From assembly GCF_001746755.1 (NCBI RefSeq), contig NZ_MCGG01000048.1, positions 1 through 56,203 on the forward strand: a DNA stretch of 56,203 nt, written 5' to 3'. How positions within the stretch are numbered: position 1 is the stretch's first letter; every line of letters begins with the position of its first letter. The position numbers and the translations under genes were made by a program. This document shows, one piece after another, positions 34,489 to 47,080 of this stretch. The notes below the pieces were generated by a model, which had not been told where the DNA came from, made no database searches, and saw only the letters and a program-made list of their open reading frames with translations. Source of the stretch: Magnetovibrio blakemorei (GTDB lineage: Bacteria; Pseudomonadota; Alphaproteobacteria; Rhodospirillales; Magnetovibrionaceae).

Positions 34489-35985
34489 CTAATCCACCGT
34501 CCCCTTTAACCCGAGCGCACGCCCCAGGGTTTTGAGGCGGCGCTGCACGGCTTCGCTGAGCAGTGTATCGCGGTCATCGGGGGCGATGCACAGCAGCAAC
34601 TGATCGTGGCTCACCACCAATTGGGTTTTGCTCAGCACGCCGGGCGCACTGCCGGAAATGGTGTGACCCAAACGCAAAGCAAGGCCGGTGACTTTGATCC
34701 ACGACAATTGGGCTTCATCAAGCAGTCCCAAGATTGGCCGGATCAGTTGATCGTCCAAGTTGCCGTTTCCGCGCACGTAAACGGTTGCCGCCAGCAAGGC
34801 CCGGTCGGTGTGGGTGAGGCCTGCATAAGGCACCCGCAGCACGCGGATAAAAGAGTGCTCGGCCCGATAATCGGGATGTTCGTTCCAACCCACGTCACTT
34901 AACAAACACGCCGCGTAGCGCAACCGATATTCGTCATGGGATTCGTCGGCAAAAATGGGCGTCATCCACTCCAACATTTCGCGGCCCTTGACCTTAAAAC
35001 GTCCGGTGCGTTCCGACATGGTTTTGCACGCAGCCAACAAGGGGTCTTGGTGGCGCAGGTCATCGGGCAGACACGACAGCAAAACCCCTTCGCGCATCCC
35101 AAAGCCGCTGAACTGCAACTGGGCCGCTTCCGTAACCAGCAACAAACTTTCCAGAGCCGCCGCAGCGAACGGCAAGGTCTCGACCCGCTTGGACGGCACA
35201 CCGGGAATTTTCTCCAAAGAATTTGGACCCGCCGTACTGATCACATGCAAAACCTTCAACACCGCCTTGGCCGGAAGGCTGAAGTTGTCGACCACATGCA
35301 AAGGGTGGTTGGTTTGGTCGATGAGAATACGCGCCAACGCCCGCCACGATCCACCTGCCGCATAGAGCGTGCGACCGCGAATATCCTTCAGCCAAGCGAG
35401 CTTCGACAACTCTTCAAAGACAATGGCGCGGGCGCGTTCAGGGTTGCCCTCTGAGATTTCCGACAAGCGAATATGACCGAACCCATAGGTCGCCGACTTG
35501 TTAAAGACACCGTTGTCCAGGCCCACAAGATCCAGCGAACCGCCACCCAAATCGCCGATCAGACCATCGGCATGTGGCACCCCCATGAGCAAGCCAAGCG
35601 CCGCGTATTTGGCTTCGTCTTCGCCGCTCAGAACCGATACGGTCTGCTGGGTGGCCGCAAAAATGTCTGCAATGAATTGAGGTCCATCAGAGGCATCGCG
35701 AACGGCAGCGGTGGCGACCAGTTCCAAATCTTCCACACCCATGGCCTTGGCAAGGCCGACAAAGCGTTTGATGGAACTGAGCGCGCAGTCGACGCCTTGA
35801 GGGCTGAGCTTACCGCTCGCCCCCAATCCCCGGCCCAATGCACACTGGGCCTTTTCGTTGTACATAGGGATCGGCAGACGTGTCGGCACATCGTAAACCA
35901 CCAACCGCACCGTGTTGGACCCGATATCCACCACCGCAACACGCCCATGGGCTTGGCCAGGCTCAACCGTCGTAAGCTTATTCAT
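34489..35985 (-). CDS. ppx: Ppx/GppA exopolyphosphatase family protein
   Basis: 498 residues. The actin-like ATPase/phosphatase fold shows phosphate loop 1 ([13 protein letters not shown]), the [11 protein letters not shown] strand, and loop 2 ([14 protein letters not shown]). The C-terminal half is a helical HD-like domain. It hydrolyses polyphosphate and/or pppGpp. ATG 35985 overlaps the ppk stop by 8 bases and has AAGG properly spaced; ATG 35991 does not. Translation is coupled to ppk. Confidence 0.93.
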   Translation of the reverse strand: MNKLTTVEPGQAHGRVAVVDIGSNTVRLVVYDVPTRLPIPMYNEKAQCALGRGLGASGKLSPQGVDCALSSIKRFVGLAKAMGVEDLELVATAAVRDASDGPQFIADIFAATQQTVSVLSGEDEAKYAALGLLMGVPHADGLIGDLGGGSLDLVGLDNGVFNKSATYGFGHIRLSEISEGNPERARAIVFEELSKLAWLKDIRGRTLYAAGGSWRALARILIDQTNHPLHVVDNFSLPAKAVLKVLHVISTAGPNSLEKIPGVPSKRVETLPFAAAALESLLLVTEAAQLQFSGFGMREGVLLSCLPDDLRHQDPLLAACKTMSERTGRFKVKGREMLEWMTPIFADESHDEYRLRYAACLLSDVGWNEHPDYRAEHSFIRVLRVPYAGLTHTDRALLAATVYVRGNGNLDDQLIRPILGLLDEAQLSWIKVTGLALRLGHTISGSAPGVLSKTQLVVSHDQLLLCIAPDDRDTLLSEAVQRRLKTLGRALGLKGTVD

Positions 35986-38182
35986 CCTCATCCTTCGGGC
36001 TGGTCTTCACTTTGGTCCCGTCAATGAGCAGCGTGGTGATCATCCTCGATTTCGATTTCCCGGATTTTGGGGGTTTCGGACGCACCCCACCTGCGGCCGA
36101 ACCACGCCCCGATACGCTTGGATTGGTCATGAAATAATGATGCACGTTGAGGCCGTTTTCATCCGCCGCCGCACGGGCATAGGAACCATCGGCATTCAGC
36201 GTCCAGCTTTGTTCTGTGTCGCGTAAATTCAGCACCAAAATTTCGTCGAGGACCTGGCGATGGACGGTTGGGTTTTCGATGGGCACCAAGGTTTCGACGC
36301 GCCGGTTCAAGTTGCGCGGCATCCAATCGGCGGATGAAATATAGACCTTGGCGCTGCGCGACGGCAAATCTTGACCGTTGGCAAAGGCGATGATGCGCGC
36401 GTGTTCCAAGTAACGCCCGACAATGCTTTTCACACGAATGTTTTCAGACATTCCTTTGACGCCCGGACGCAAACAACAAATGCCGCGCACCACCAATTCA
36501 ATCGGCACGCCGGCGTTCGATGCACGGTACATGGCGTCGATCAAAATCGGATCGACAACCGAATTCATCTTCGCCCAAAGACCCGACGGTTTGCCGTTTT
36601 TGGCATTGGAGATTTCATTTTCAATAAGTTCCAGCAAGCGGTCCCGCATGGTCAACGGTGCGTAGTACAGCTTTTCCATACCCGCTGGGCTGGCGTAACC
36701 GGTCATGTAATTGAACAACCGCGCTGCGTCTGCCGTCAGCGCCGGATCGCAGGTGAAAAACGACAAGTCGGTATAGATCTTGGCCGTGATGGGGTGGTAG
36801 TTGCCTGTACCGTAATGCACGTAGGAACGCAGCCCCTTCGCTTCCCGGCGGACCACCAAATTGACCTTGGCGTGGGTCTTTTTATCCATGAAACCATAAA
36901 TGACCTGCACACCCGCACGTTCCAAATCGCGCGCCCAACGAATGTTGGCCTCTTCGTCGAAACGAGCTTTCAGTTCAACCATGGCGGTGACGGACTTTCC
37001 AGCCTCCGCCGCTTCGATCAAGGCTTCAATGATGGGGCTGTCGTTCGACGTGCGATACAGGGTTTGTTTGATCGCCACCACCTTGGGGTCGCGCGCGGCT
37101 TGGCGCACAAACTGCACCACCACGTCAAAACTTTCATAAGGGTGATGGACGATCATGTCCTTCTTGCGCACCGCTTGGAACACATTGCCGCCAAAGTCGC
37201 GGACCCGTTCGGGGAACCGGGCGTTGAACGGTTCAAACAACAAATCGGTGCGTTCCTTGACAATCAACTGCGACAAATCCGCCATACCGAGAATACCGCC
37301 AAGATGGAAAACGTCGTCTTCATCGACAACGATTTCATCGATGATCACCGAGCTCAATTCTTCTGTCATGGCTTGGTTCACCGTCAAGCGAATGACCGAA
37401 CCGCGACGACGACGTTTCAAGGCCGTTTCGAACGTGCGCACCAAATCTTCGGCTTCTTCATCAATTTCCATTTCGCTGTCGCGGATGATGCGAAAGTTGC
37501 TGATTTGCAGGGGTTCATAATTGGGGAACAGTCGATCCAAAAACATCTCCACCACTTCTTCGATGGGGATGAAGCGAATGGCCGAACCCGGCAAGCGCAC
37601 AAACCGTTCGATCAAATGGGGGATGGGAATCAGGGCGCGCAAATGTTCTTTGGAATTGCGCCGCTGCAACAACATGACCAAGGAAAAGCCCAGGTTCGGA
37701 ATAAATGGAAACGGATGCGCCGGATCAATGGCCAGGGGCGTTAAGACCGGAAAGATGTGGTCCATAAAATAGTTTTCCAACCACTTGGCGTCGCGATCAG
37801 AAAGTTCTTTGTGCTTAAGGACTTTGATACCTTCCTTGTGCAGCAGGTCCTTGAGGGCAATCCAACAATCTTGCTGACTTTTCAGCAATTGCTGAGCGGC
37901 GGCGTTAATGGCTTCAAGCTGCTGAGCAGGCGTTAATCCGTCTTCGGAAATGGTCGTGATACCGGCCCGAACCTGACCCTTCAGCCCTGCCACACGCACC
38001 ATATAAAATTCATCCAAGTTGGCCGCTGAAATGCTTAAAAACCGGACCCGTTCCAACAACGGGTGCTTGGTGTTCATGGCTTCTTCCATGACCCGCGTGT
38101 TGAACGCAAGCCACGACAGTTCTCGGTTGATGAAGCGATCCGAAGATGTGAGGCTGATTTGGGGAAAGTCGATGTTGTTCAT
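35978..38182 (-). CDS. ppk1: polyphosphate kinase 1
   Basis: 734 residues from ATG 38182. The N-terminal helical region ([15 protein letters not shown]) and head domain are followed by two phospholipase-D-like catalytic domains. [11 protein letters not shown] (autophosphorylated His) and [10 protein letters not shown] are intact, as is the second-domain [11 protein letters not shown]. It makes polyP from ATP reversibly. Coupled with ppx, so the pair sets polyP level. The in-frame start at 38251 is not favoured. Confidence 0.97.
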   Translation of the reverse strand: MNNIDFPQISLTSSDRFINRELSWLAFNTRVMEEAMNTKHPLLERVRFLSISAANLDEFYMVRVAGLKGQVRAGITTISEDGLTPAQQLEAINAAAQQLLKSQQDCWIALKDLLHKEGIKVLKHKELSDRDAKWLENYFMDHIFPVLTPLAIDPAHPFPFIPNLGFSLVMLLQRRNSKEHLRALIPIPHLIERFVRLPGSAIRFIPIEEVVEMFLDRLFPNYEPLQISNFRIIRDSEMEIDEEAEDLVRTFETALKRRRRGSVIRLTVNQAMTEELSSVIIDEIVVDEDDVFHLGGILGMADLSQLIVKERTDLLFEPFNARFPERVRDFGGNVFQAVRKKDMIVHHPYESFDVVVQFVRQAARDPKVVAIKQTLYRTSNDSPIIEALIEAAEAGKSVTAMVELKARFDEEANIRWARDLERAGVQVIYGFMDKKTHAKVNLVVRREAKGLRSYVHYGTGNYHPITAKIYTDLSFFTCDPALTADAARLFNYMTGYASPAGMEKLYYAPLTMRDRLLELIENEISNAKNGKPSGLWAKMNSVVDPILIDAMYRASNAGVPIELVVRGICCLRPGVKGMSENIRVKSIVGRYLEHARIIAFANGQDLPSRSAKVYISSADWMPRNLNRRVETLVPIENPTVHRQVLDEILVLNLRDTEQSWTLNADGSYARAAADENGLNVHHYFMTNPSVSGRGSAAGGVRPKPPKSGKSKSRMITTLLIDGTKVKTSPKDEDE

Positions 38183-38642
38183 AGTGAAGCCTTTGAGCGC
38201 GATACGGGTCAAAATCAGGTTATGGTCCCCAAGATGGGAAAAAAAAAACACAACACATCGGCCCCGCCGAACATCTGTCAGCGGCCCTGAGACGTTGAAA
38301 TTCTGCTGGCAGTTTAATCGCTTATGGTCGTCTTGTCATGTCTGCGCATGAGCTGTCGTGTCCTGACACAAAAAATTCAAAAACAAACGGAAATGATGAT
38401 TGAAATCCGTTGCCATACCCCTTACATGATTCAATAACCAACTGTTTTAGTATGGTAATGTCTGTTGTGTAACCGGCACGACCTGTCTGAAATGGTGGTC
38501 TGAAATCTAAACCTTAAGCCGTCACCCGACCTGTCCCCCCAGGGTGACGGCTTCTTTTTGTCTAAAAATTTAAAAATTGTCTTCAGAACGCGTGAAATAC
38601 AAAGGACGGCTCCCAAGCGATTGCCCAGGAGCCCCCTTTGGA
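38183..38642. other. gene-free stretch between ppk and katG, with an orphan terminator
   Basis: 460 bases: the ppk leader at the left, and no open frame with coding character in the rest. A plus-oriented terminator at 38516-38558 has no plus-strand gene before it within 4 kb. A small RNA from about 38300 to 38560 would explain it. No clear promoter found. Confidence 0.45.
38516..38558 (+). terminator. orphan intrinsic terminator (plus orientation)
   Basis: AAGCCGTCACCC (38516-38527) pairs perfectly with GGGTGACGGCTT (38542-38553), 14-base loop, followed by CTTTTT. On the other strand the T-run is weak, so it is only a moderate candidate for ending katG. Confidence 0.75.
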
Positions 38643-40937
<2,295 letters not shown>

Positions 40938-40939
<2 letters not shown>

Positions 40940-40956
40940 ATCGACAAAATCGATTA
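40938..40956. promoter_or_regulatory. dyad TAATCGA-N5-TCGATTA upstream of katG
   Basis: Perfect 7-bp arms with a 5-base centre (CAAAA), between the katG promoter region and the end of the gene at 40970. No T-run follows on either strand, so an operator is more likely than a terminator. Confidence 0.45.
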
Positions 40957-40969
40957 ATAAACCCCGCCC

Positions 40970-41341
40970 CTAGTGCGAGTGGGAATCGGGGATTTGAACA
41001 TCTTTGGCCGAAACGTATTTGACCGTGCTGAGGGTGCCGTCCAAATCGATCAGCACGATATCGCCTTCGATCACCCGCGCCGGGTTGGGATTGGTGTTGA
41101 AAAAGTTCCAGATAAAGCACGCTGCCAGCACTTCGCCGGGTCCTTGGTCGACGCTTTCGTCTTGATGCGCGCGGATCATGAAATTGTCCAGCAACGTGCG
41201 CGCCTTTATCAGGTCGCTTTCGCCATAGCCGTCGATGATGCCTTTGGCTTCAGCCAGATAGCTTAAAAATTTGTCGAAAGCGACGTCGCTGATGGCGAAG
41301 TCGGCGACCAATCCGCCGCTAAAATACGATACATTGCGCAC
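40970..41341 (-). CDS. unknown protein in the hda operon
   Basis: 123 residues from a GTG 11 bases after the hda stop, with AGGGAA before it. Not recognised. The first two thirds are helical (FDKFLSYLAEAKGIIDGYGESDLIKARTL split by loops). The last third reads as beta strands (RVIEGDIVLIDLDGTLSTVKYVS) and ends in HSH. No signal peptide. Its position implies coexpression with the replication regulator Hda. Confidence 0.7.
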   Translation of the reverse strand: MRNVSYFSGGLVADFAISDVAFDKFLSYLAEAKGIIDGYGESDLIKARTLLDNFMIRAHQDESVDQGPGEVLAACFIWNFFNTNPNPARVIEGDIVLIDLDGTLSTVKYVSAKDVQIPDSHSH

Positions 41342-41352
41342 AACTCGGTTCC

Positions 41353-42024
41353 CTATTCGGCTTCAAACACCTGGCGCACCAGGGGGATTGTAATGGCGCG
41401 CTTTTGCGCCAAGGCACGTTCGTCGATGGCCTGAATCAGGGTCCGCACCGCTGCAAATGAACGATCCATGCGCGCCAGCATATAGGTCAAAACGTCTTGC
41501 TCTACACTCAGTTGCCGATCCGCGAATTGTTTTACGATCAACGCCGTCAAAAGCGCATCGTCGGGGGCCTCAATTTCCGCCACCGGGGCGGTTTTCAGAC
41601 GCGAGCTTAGGTCTTTCAACGCGGTCCCCCAACGCGCCGGGGGGCGCTCTGCCGTCATCAAGATTTTGACACCGTCTTCTTTGGCCAGATTATAAAGATG
41701 CAGCAGTTCTTCGTCCAAACCTTGGGCGAGAAAAGCTTCGGCATTTTCCAAAATCAACGCCGTGGCATTCTTCAAAACGCCATCGGCGCGGTGCTGGACA
41801 AGATCATCCACCCCAACCATGTGCGCCCCGGTTTGGGCTTGAAAGACGTGCGCCAAGTGGGTTTTTCCGGCGCCCATAGGGGCCACGATCACCACCACCG
41901 GACCGGGCCAGTCGGGCCAGCGGTCCACCCACTGCACAGCCGCTGCATTGGACGGGGCGACCAAAAAATCATCGCCGCCCAACGCGGGCCTGGGATCAAA
42001 CGTAAACGCAATCTGCTTCGCCAC
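41353..42024 (-). CDS. hda: Hda-type DnaA regulatory protein (HdaA)
   Basis: 223 residues from GTG 42024, 7 bases after the permease stop. A start far upstream at 42147 would overlap the permease gene and has no family support. It carries a DnaA-like AAA+ module: N-terminal clamp-binding-like KQIAFTFD, Walker A APMGAGKTH, a Walker-B-like ALILENAEAF, and a C-terminal lid helix. With the sliding clamp it stimulates DnaA-ATP hydrolysis after initiation. It lacks the DnaA DNA-binding domain, as expected. Confidence 0.9.
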   Translation of the reverse strand: MAKQIAFTFDPRPALGGDDFLVAPSNAAAVQWVDRWPDWPGPVVVIVAPMGAGKTHLAHVFQAQTGAHMVGVDDLVQHRADGVLKNATALILENAEAFLAQGLDEELLHLYNLAKEDGVKILMTAERPPARWGTALKDLSSRLKTAPVAEIEAPDDALLTALIVKQFADRQLSVEQDVLTYMLARMDRSFAAVRTLIQAIDERALAQKRAITIPLVRQVFEAE

Positions 42025-42031
42025 GGTGTCT

Positions 42032-43108
42032 TCAGCCCGTATACAAGGCGCAGGACATATAACGTCCAATCGCAAATCGAACCAACACGCCGATGATCGA
42101 CGCCACCGGCACCGCCAGCAAAACCCCGGTAAAGCCAAACAGCGCACCGCCCGTCATCAAGGCGAAAATAATCCACACCGGATGCAAACCGACCCGCCCA
42201 CCAACCAAGTTGGGGGTTAAAAACGCCGCATCGATGCTCTGCCCAACGCCAAACACCGCGGCCACCAAAACAAACGACAAGGGATCGCTGAACTGCATCA
42301 AAGCCACCGCAAACGCCGTCAACAAGCCAACGATCATGCCCACGTAAGGCACAAATGCCATCAGCCCCGTTCCCAATCCGATCAACAGGCTAAAATCAAG
42401 CCCCACCAGCGTTAGTCCGGTTGCATAGATGGCTCCCAAAGCCAGACACACCGTCGCTTGCCCCCGGACAAAACCGGCAATGGTCGCATCAATTTCGCGA
42501 AACTGCTGGCGAATGGTGTCGGCCGATCTCCGCGGCAACAGGCCATCCACCTTGGCCACCAAAAGGTCCCAATCGCGCAACAAAAAGAACGCCACCACCG
42601 GCATGATAAACAGCAAAGACAAGGCATTGACGACAGCCTTGCCACCCAAAAAGAGACTCTTCAGCACGCCGATAAGCCACGACACCGCTTCACCTGCAAA
42701 GGCCCCGGCACCGTTTTTGATTTTTTGGAGTTCTTCTGCGCCCAGCTCCAATTCGATTTTGGCGATGAGCGGATCAAGCAGCCCGTGGGCGACATTGATG
42801 GCGTCTGGCAAGCGCGAGATCAAACCCGTCACCTGGGCCTGAAGCAACGGGAACAAAGCAATGCCAAAGGCCGAAACAACCGCAAAGAACGTCAACAAAA
42901 TGAGCGCTGTCGCCGCAGAGCGCGACTTCAAAAGAGCTTCCAACCGATCCGCCAACGGATCGAGAAAATAGGCAACAGCAAGGCCCGCAACAAAAGGCGT
43001 CAGCACGCTGCTAAGCGCATAGAGCAAAAAGATGAAGACAAAGAATCCGATAACCCAGACCCTCATCTGCATTTCCCGGCTCATGATCCGCTTGATGTCA
43101 TCGCTCAT
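42032..43108 (-). CDS. AI-2E family transporter (PerM-like permease)
   Basis: 358 residues, about eight membrane helices, with a long central amphipathic region (about 95-215). The C-terminal GLHPVWIIFALMTGGALFGF and GVLLAVPVAS segments are the family signature. Family members export autoinducer-2 or exchange Na+/H+; others are uncharacterised. ATGA overlap with the phosphatidyltransferase gene upstream, and hda follows. Confidence 0.92.
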   Translation of the reverse strand: MSDDIKRIMSREMQMRVWVIGFFVFIFLLYALSSVLTPFVAGLAVAYFLDPLADRLEALLKSRSAATALILLTFFAVVSAFGIALFPLLQAQVTGLISRLPDAINVAHGLLDPLIAKIELELGAEELQKIKNGAGAFAGEAVSWLIGVLKSLFLGGKAVVNALSLLFIMPVVAFFLLRDWDLLVAKVDGLLPRRSADTIRQQFREIDATIAGFVRGQATVCLALGAIYATGLTLVGLDFSLLIGLGTGLMAFVPYVGMIVGLLTAFAVALMQFSDPLSFVLVAAVFGVGQSIDAAFLTPNLVGGRVGLHPVWIIFALMTGGALFGFTGVLLAVPVASIIGVLVRFAIGRYMSCALYTG

Positions 43109-43653
43109 TGATCATCCTCCAATTGCGCCCAACGACGAACCCACACCACGGCATATGTCAGCCCCGACGCGACGGTCGCCATGGCGGTCAAGATGACCAA
43201 AACATCCATACCGCCATCAAACTCTATCCCATATCCGGCATTCGCCATGACGCCTGCCGCCAACACAATTTGCAAGGTTGTGTTGACCTTGCTGATCATC
43301 AGCGGCTGCATGGTCAGGGAATGGGTCATGGTTTCAAACAACATCGCCCCGCCGACGATCATCACGTCGCGAAACACCACCATGATCACCAACCATGTCG
43401 GCAAATAGCCCCCCAGCCCCAACGAGATATAAACCGAAACCAAAAGCGCTTTGTCGGCCAGAGGGTCCAGAAATTTGCCAAGTTCGGTTTCCATGTCGAA
43501 CTGCTTGGCGATGAAGCCGTCCACCGCATCCGAAAGCCCCGCCGCAACGAACACCCAAAACGCTGCCATCAATTGACCTTCAAGGATCAACCACACCGCA
43601 ATCGGCGTGGCGGCAATGCGCAACAAGGTGATGATGTTGGGAAGGTTCACCAC
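43105..43653 (-). CDS. CDP-alcohol phosphatidyltransferase family protein (PgsA-like)
   Basis: 182 residues with six membrane helices. The CAPT motif is visible as DAVDGFIAK ... GKFLDPLADK; the usual AR is AK here. It starts LPNIITLLRIAATP, as in PgsA, and probably makes phosphatidylglycerolphosphate or cardiolipin precursors. Because a housekeeping pgsA usually lies elsewhere, this may be a paralogue. GTG start 43653. Confidence 0.87.
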   Translation of the reverse strand: MVNLPNIITLLRIAATPIAVWLILEGQLMAAFWVFVAAGLSDAVDGFIAKQFDMETELGKFLDPLADKALLVSVYISLGLGGYLPTWLVIMVVFRDVMIVGGAMLFETMTHSLTMQPLMISKVNTTLQIVLAAGVMANAGYGIEFDGGMDVLVILTAMATVASGLTYAVVWVRRWAQLEDDQ

Positions 43654-43675
43654 ACGTGGCCCCTCAACGCCGCCG

Positions 43676-44815
43676 TCACTTCTGCGCCCCGGAAACCGCC
43701 GCCGGTGTTTGCGAAACCTTTTGCGCCAGATACCAGTTGCCGGCCTCTTCCCACAACGTCAAATCGGCTTGGTCCAGCGACAGCGCCAACTGTTCTGCAT
43801 CGCCGATGAAGTGCAAATTCAAACGCACTTCGTCGCGGCGCATCAGCACCGGGTCGGCACGGCGAATAATCGCAACGCCGTTGAGACGGTCGCGCACCCT
43901 GACCCAATCGCTTAAGTCGCGCACCGGAACCGAAATCGGCAACAGTTGTGCACTGCCGGTTTGGATCAGATTGTCTTGTTTCCAATTGTCTTCGACCTGC
44001 GCCGTCAGTTGCGCGGCCGCGCGGTAAAGCAGTTTGGATACGTCCCCTCCCGGTTCCGAGGTAAAGCTTTTCACCACCGTGTGTTCTTGAAGGGCGGTGC
44101 CAAAACGGGTCAAATAGACTTCCAGTTCCGGCAGACCGTTGTACGAATCCATGCGCAAAACACCGTGCGCCACCACCACGTCACCCGCATCGTAACGTCG
44201 AGCGATTTCTTCCAGACGCGCCATATCGCCTTCGATGGCCTGTTCGGCGCCAATTGTGCGCACGTCATTCAAATCGCCCACCGGCAAAATCATCGGCACC
44301 AATCCCGTACCGGGGCCATTTTGGCTATAATTCACCCACGCCGCCCGCCACGGATTGGGCTCATCCCACAAAGACAGGGCCCCGGCGGCTTGGTAAACCG
44401 GCAACATCAGCACCGGTTTTGACGCTGTTTCCGCGAACGGCAAGCCGTATTCATCCAAAAGGGCGCGCACCCCTTTGGCGTGAAAGTGGTAATTGAGTTT
44501 GGCAATATAGCGAACCGATGATGTTTTTTCCTCTGCCACCGTAAAATCTTGGACCAATTCCGTCACTTGGGCGGTGGAAAGGTCGGGCAAACGGTTGTGG
44601 TAGGCCTGCAAGGTCAAACGTTCCAACAACACCTTAAAAGCTTTGGATTGACCGATGAGCAGGGCTTGGGCGCGCGCACTTGAGGCCGAATCGGCGGTCA
44701 CGTCAACGTTGACGTTGGACACTTCAAACAGACGCGGCGCATCGGCCACCGCATCCGCCGAAACAATGGCGAACAGCACGGCAAAAACAAGCGCGTAAGC
44801 GGTTCGAAGTCTCAT
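43676..44815 (-). CDS. DUF2066 domain secreted protein
   Basis: 379 residues. A signal peptide (MRLRTAYALVFAVLFAIVSADA) leads into DUF2066 (FEVSNVNVDVTADSASSARA, then AFKVLLERLT), present in envelope proteins of Proteobacteria and of unknown role. ATG 44815 is chosen because it starts the signal peptide; the other in-frame start is 44842. It is first in the operon with the phosphatidyltransferase, permease and hda, and divergent from purM. Confidence 0.88.
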   Translation of the reverse strand: MRLRTAYALVFAVLFAIVSADAVADAPRLFEVSNVNVDVTADSASSARAQALLIGQSKAFKVLLERLTLQAYHNRLPDLSTAQVTELVQDFTVAEEKTSSVRYIAKLNYHFHAKGVRALLDEYGLPFAETASKPVLMLPVYQAAGALSLWDEPNPWRAAWVNYSQNGPGTGLVPMILPVGDLNDVRTIGAEQAIEGDMARLEEIARRYDAGDVVVAHGVLRMDSYNGLPELEVYLTRFGTALQEHTVVKSFTSEPGGDVSKLLYRAAAQLTAQVEDNWKQDNLIQTGSAQLLPISVPVRDLSDWVRVRDRLNGVAIIRRADPVLMRRDEVRLNLHFIGDAEQLALSLDQADLTLWEEAGNWYLAQKVSQTPAAVSGAQK

Positions 44816-44888
44816 GTACTTAAGTCCCTTGTTCTGCGCCATTGCAAAGCGCCCTTAAATGGGTATGTTTCACCATATTAGCCAGCCT

Positions 44889-44905
44889 TGGTAAAGGTTT
44901 TACCA
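44889..44905. promoter_or_regulatory. dyad TGGTAAA-N3-TTTACCA between DUF2066 and purM genes
   Basis: Perfect 7-bp arms with 3-base centre in a 166-base divergent region. It might be an operator for purM or the opposite operon. It does not resemble the PurR box known from enterobacteria. Confidence 0.45.
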
Positions 44906-44981
44906 CGTTGAGCCACCAATACCAGAGCGGCGTTACCAAAGCGACATTTCAGGGCGCGCCAAGAACCTAAAGGAGACAGCC

Positions 44982-46109
44982 ATGACCGGGGCAACCTACA
45001 AAGACGCCGGAGTCGATATCGATGCGGGCGAGGCGCTGGTCGAGGCCATCAAAGACGACGCCAAATCCACAACCCGCAGCGGCGTGGTTTCAGGCCTGGG
45101 CGGCTTCGGCGCGATGTTTGATTTGAAAGCCGCTGGCTACACCGATCCGATCTTGGTGTCGGGCACGGACGGCGTCGGCACCAAGCTGAAAGTCGCCATC
45201 GCCATGCAAAACCACACCACCGTGGGCATCGATCTGGTCGCCATGTGTGTCAACGACTTGGTGGTGCAAGGCGCAGAGCCTCTGTTTTTCCTAGACTATT
45301 ATGCCACAGGCAAGCTGAACGTCGCTGCCGGCAAAGAAATCATCGCGGGCATCGCGGAAGGTTGTCGTCAGGCGGGCTGCGCCTTGATTGGCGGCGAAAC
45401 GGCTGAAATGCCCGGAATGTACGGCGGCGGCGATTACGACTTGGCCGGCTTTTCCGTCGGTGCGGTGGAGCGCGAAGGCGTTTTGACCGGCGACAAAGTT
45501 AATGAAGGTGATGTGATTTTGGGCCTGGCATCCAGCGGCCTGCACTCCAATGGCTTTTCATTGGTGCGCAAAGTGGTGTCCAACGCCGTCATCGGCGGCG
45601 CGCCCGACACCAAGTTGGAAGCCGCGGTTCGCGACCACATTGTTGACAAAGCGCGCTTGGCCTACGTCGTTGATGCCCCCTTTGCCCCCGGAAAATCCTT
45701 GGGCGAAGCGCTTTTGGTGCCGACCAGGATTTACGTCAAGTCGTGCTTGGCGGCGATCAAATCCGGCGGCGTGCATGCGCTCAGCCACATCACCGGCGGT
45801 GGCGTGTTGGAAAACATTCCCCGCGTGCTGCCCGAAAACTTAGCCGCCGAAGTGGATGCAACATCCTGGGACACCTTGCCCGTGTTCAGCTGGCTGCAAA
45901 AAGAAGGCAACATTGCCGCGACCGAAATGGCGCGCACCTTCAATTGCGGTGTCGGCATGGCGGTGGTGGTGGACGCCGCCAAAGCGGAAAGCCTCAAAGC
46001 GGTCTTTGAAGCGCACGGCGAAACGGTCTTTACCATCGGCCGTGTCATCCCTCGCCCCAAGGGTAATGCCGGTGTGGTGCTGTTGAACGCCGACAAAGCT
46101 TGGGGTTAA
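44982..46109 (+). CDS. purM: phosphoribosylformylglycinamidine cyclo-ligase (AIR synthetase)
   Basis: 375 residues. It closes FGAM to AIR with ATP, step five of purine synthesis. [22 protein letters not shown] (nucleotide site), [17 protein letters not shown] and [11 protein letters not shown] are all diagnostic. A strong AAAGGAGA precedes the ATG. Followed after 3 bases by purN. Confidence 0.98.
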   Translation: MTGATYKDAGVDIDAGEALVEAIKDDAKSTTRSGVVSGLGGFGAMFDLKAAGYTDPILVSGTDGVGTKLKVAIAMQNHTTVGIDLVAMCVNDLVVQGAEPLFFLDYYATGKLNVAAGKEIIAGIAEGCRQAGCALIGGETAEMPGMYGGGDYDLAGFSVGAVEREGVLTGDKVNEGDVILGLASSGLHSNGFSLVRKVVSNAVIGGAPDTKLEAAVRDHIVDKARLAYVVDAPFAPGKSLGEALLVPTRIYVKSCLAAIKSGGVHALSHITGGGVLENIPRVLPENLAAEVDATSWDTLPVFSWLQKEGNIAATEMARTFNCGVGMAVVVDAAKAESLKAVFEAHGETVFTIGRVIPRPKGNAGVVLLNADKAWG

Positions 46110-46112
46110 GCC

Positions 46113-46754
46113 ATGAAGCTGGCGGTTCTCGTTTCCGGGCGCGGTTCAAACTTGCAGGCGCTGATTGACGCGTGCAAGAGCGAAGACTATCCCGCCGAAA
46201 TCGTTCTGGTGCTGTCCAACAAGGCCGACGCCTATGGGCTGGTGCGCGCCCAAGAGGCAGGCATTCCCACCACCGTGCTGAGCCCCAAAGACTTCGCAGA
46301 TCGTGAAAGCTTCGACGCCGCCATGAGCGATAAAATTGCCGAGACGGGCGCGGAACTGGTGTGCTTGGCGGGTTTTATGCGGCTGCTCTCTGACGGTTTC
46401 GTGCGCACCTGGCGCGACCGCTTGATCAACATCCATCCATCGCTGTTGCCGTCTTACAAAGGCTTGCATGTGCACGAACGCGCCATCGAAGACGGGGCGC
46501 GGTTTTCCGGTTGTACCGTGCACTTTGTGCGCCCCGCCATGGACGAAGGCCCCATCATCGCCCAAGCCGTGGTGGCCGTGCATCCAGAAGACACCGCCGA
46601 CGCCTTAGCTGCACGGATCTTGGAACAGGAACACATCCTTTACCCACGCGCCGTAAAACTCATTGCCGAGGGCCGCATTCGGGTCTCCGCCGAACGGGTG
46701 CTGATCAAGGATCACACCCCGCCCCAAGGCACCCTCAGCAACCCGTCTGCATAA
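46113..46754 (+). CDS. purN: phosphoribosylglycinamide formyltransferase
   Basis: 213 residues. It transfers formyl from 10-formyl-THF to GAR. SGRGSNLQALIDAC near the N-terminus, the catalytic Asn-His-Asp set (INIHPSLLPSYKG ... HFVRPAMDEGPII) and a C-terminal extension are present. Coupled to purM. Confidence 0.97.
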   Translation: MKLAVLVSGRGSNLQALIDACKSEDYPAEIVLVLSNKADAYGLVRAQEAGIPTTVLSPKDFADRESFDAAMSDKIAETGAELVCLAGFMRLLSDGFVRTWRDRLINIHPSLLPSYKGLHVHERAIEDGARFSGCTVHFVRPAMDEGPIIAQAVVAVHPEDTADALAARILEQEHILYPRAVKLIAEGRIRVSAERVLIKDHTPPQGTLSNPSA

Positions 46755-47080
46755 GCCGAGAACCTCTTCCGTTCATTTCTGAGCACGTGTCCATTGAAGC
46801 TGTGCTTCCTTTTCTCAGCGCTGTCGTCACATCCAAAAGACCCTTATTACATAATGGCTTTTTTAATGATTAAGGCATTGTCTTGCCCTTATTTCCCCGC
46901 CCACAAAGGCCAGGGCGGCACTTCTGGACCTCTTTAAGGTCGGATGCTACACATTATTAAGTATGGTTGTTACACAGACGGGTCAATTTGGGCCGCTGCA
47001 TTTTTTTTCGTTGACCGTAGCCCTTCCCTTTGCGGATGACGCTTGGTATACGTTCAATGCCGTGCGCAACTCTTTATTGA
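46755..47080. other. intergenic stretch purN to histidine kinase
   Basis: 326 bases. Hairpins CCGCCC-N10-GGGCGG (46897-46918) and GACCT-N5-AGGTC (46927-46941) have no T-runs. A T-run at 47001-47010 follows no stable stem. No RNA gene or coding frame is convincing; a short open frame from 46963 has no coding character. Confidence 0.4.

Noticed and set aside
36371-37744. 457-codon open frame antisense to ppk
   Set aside because: Antisense shadow; composition typical of reverse-complement coding sequence.
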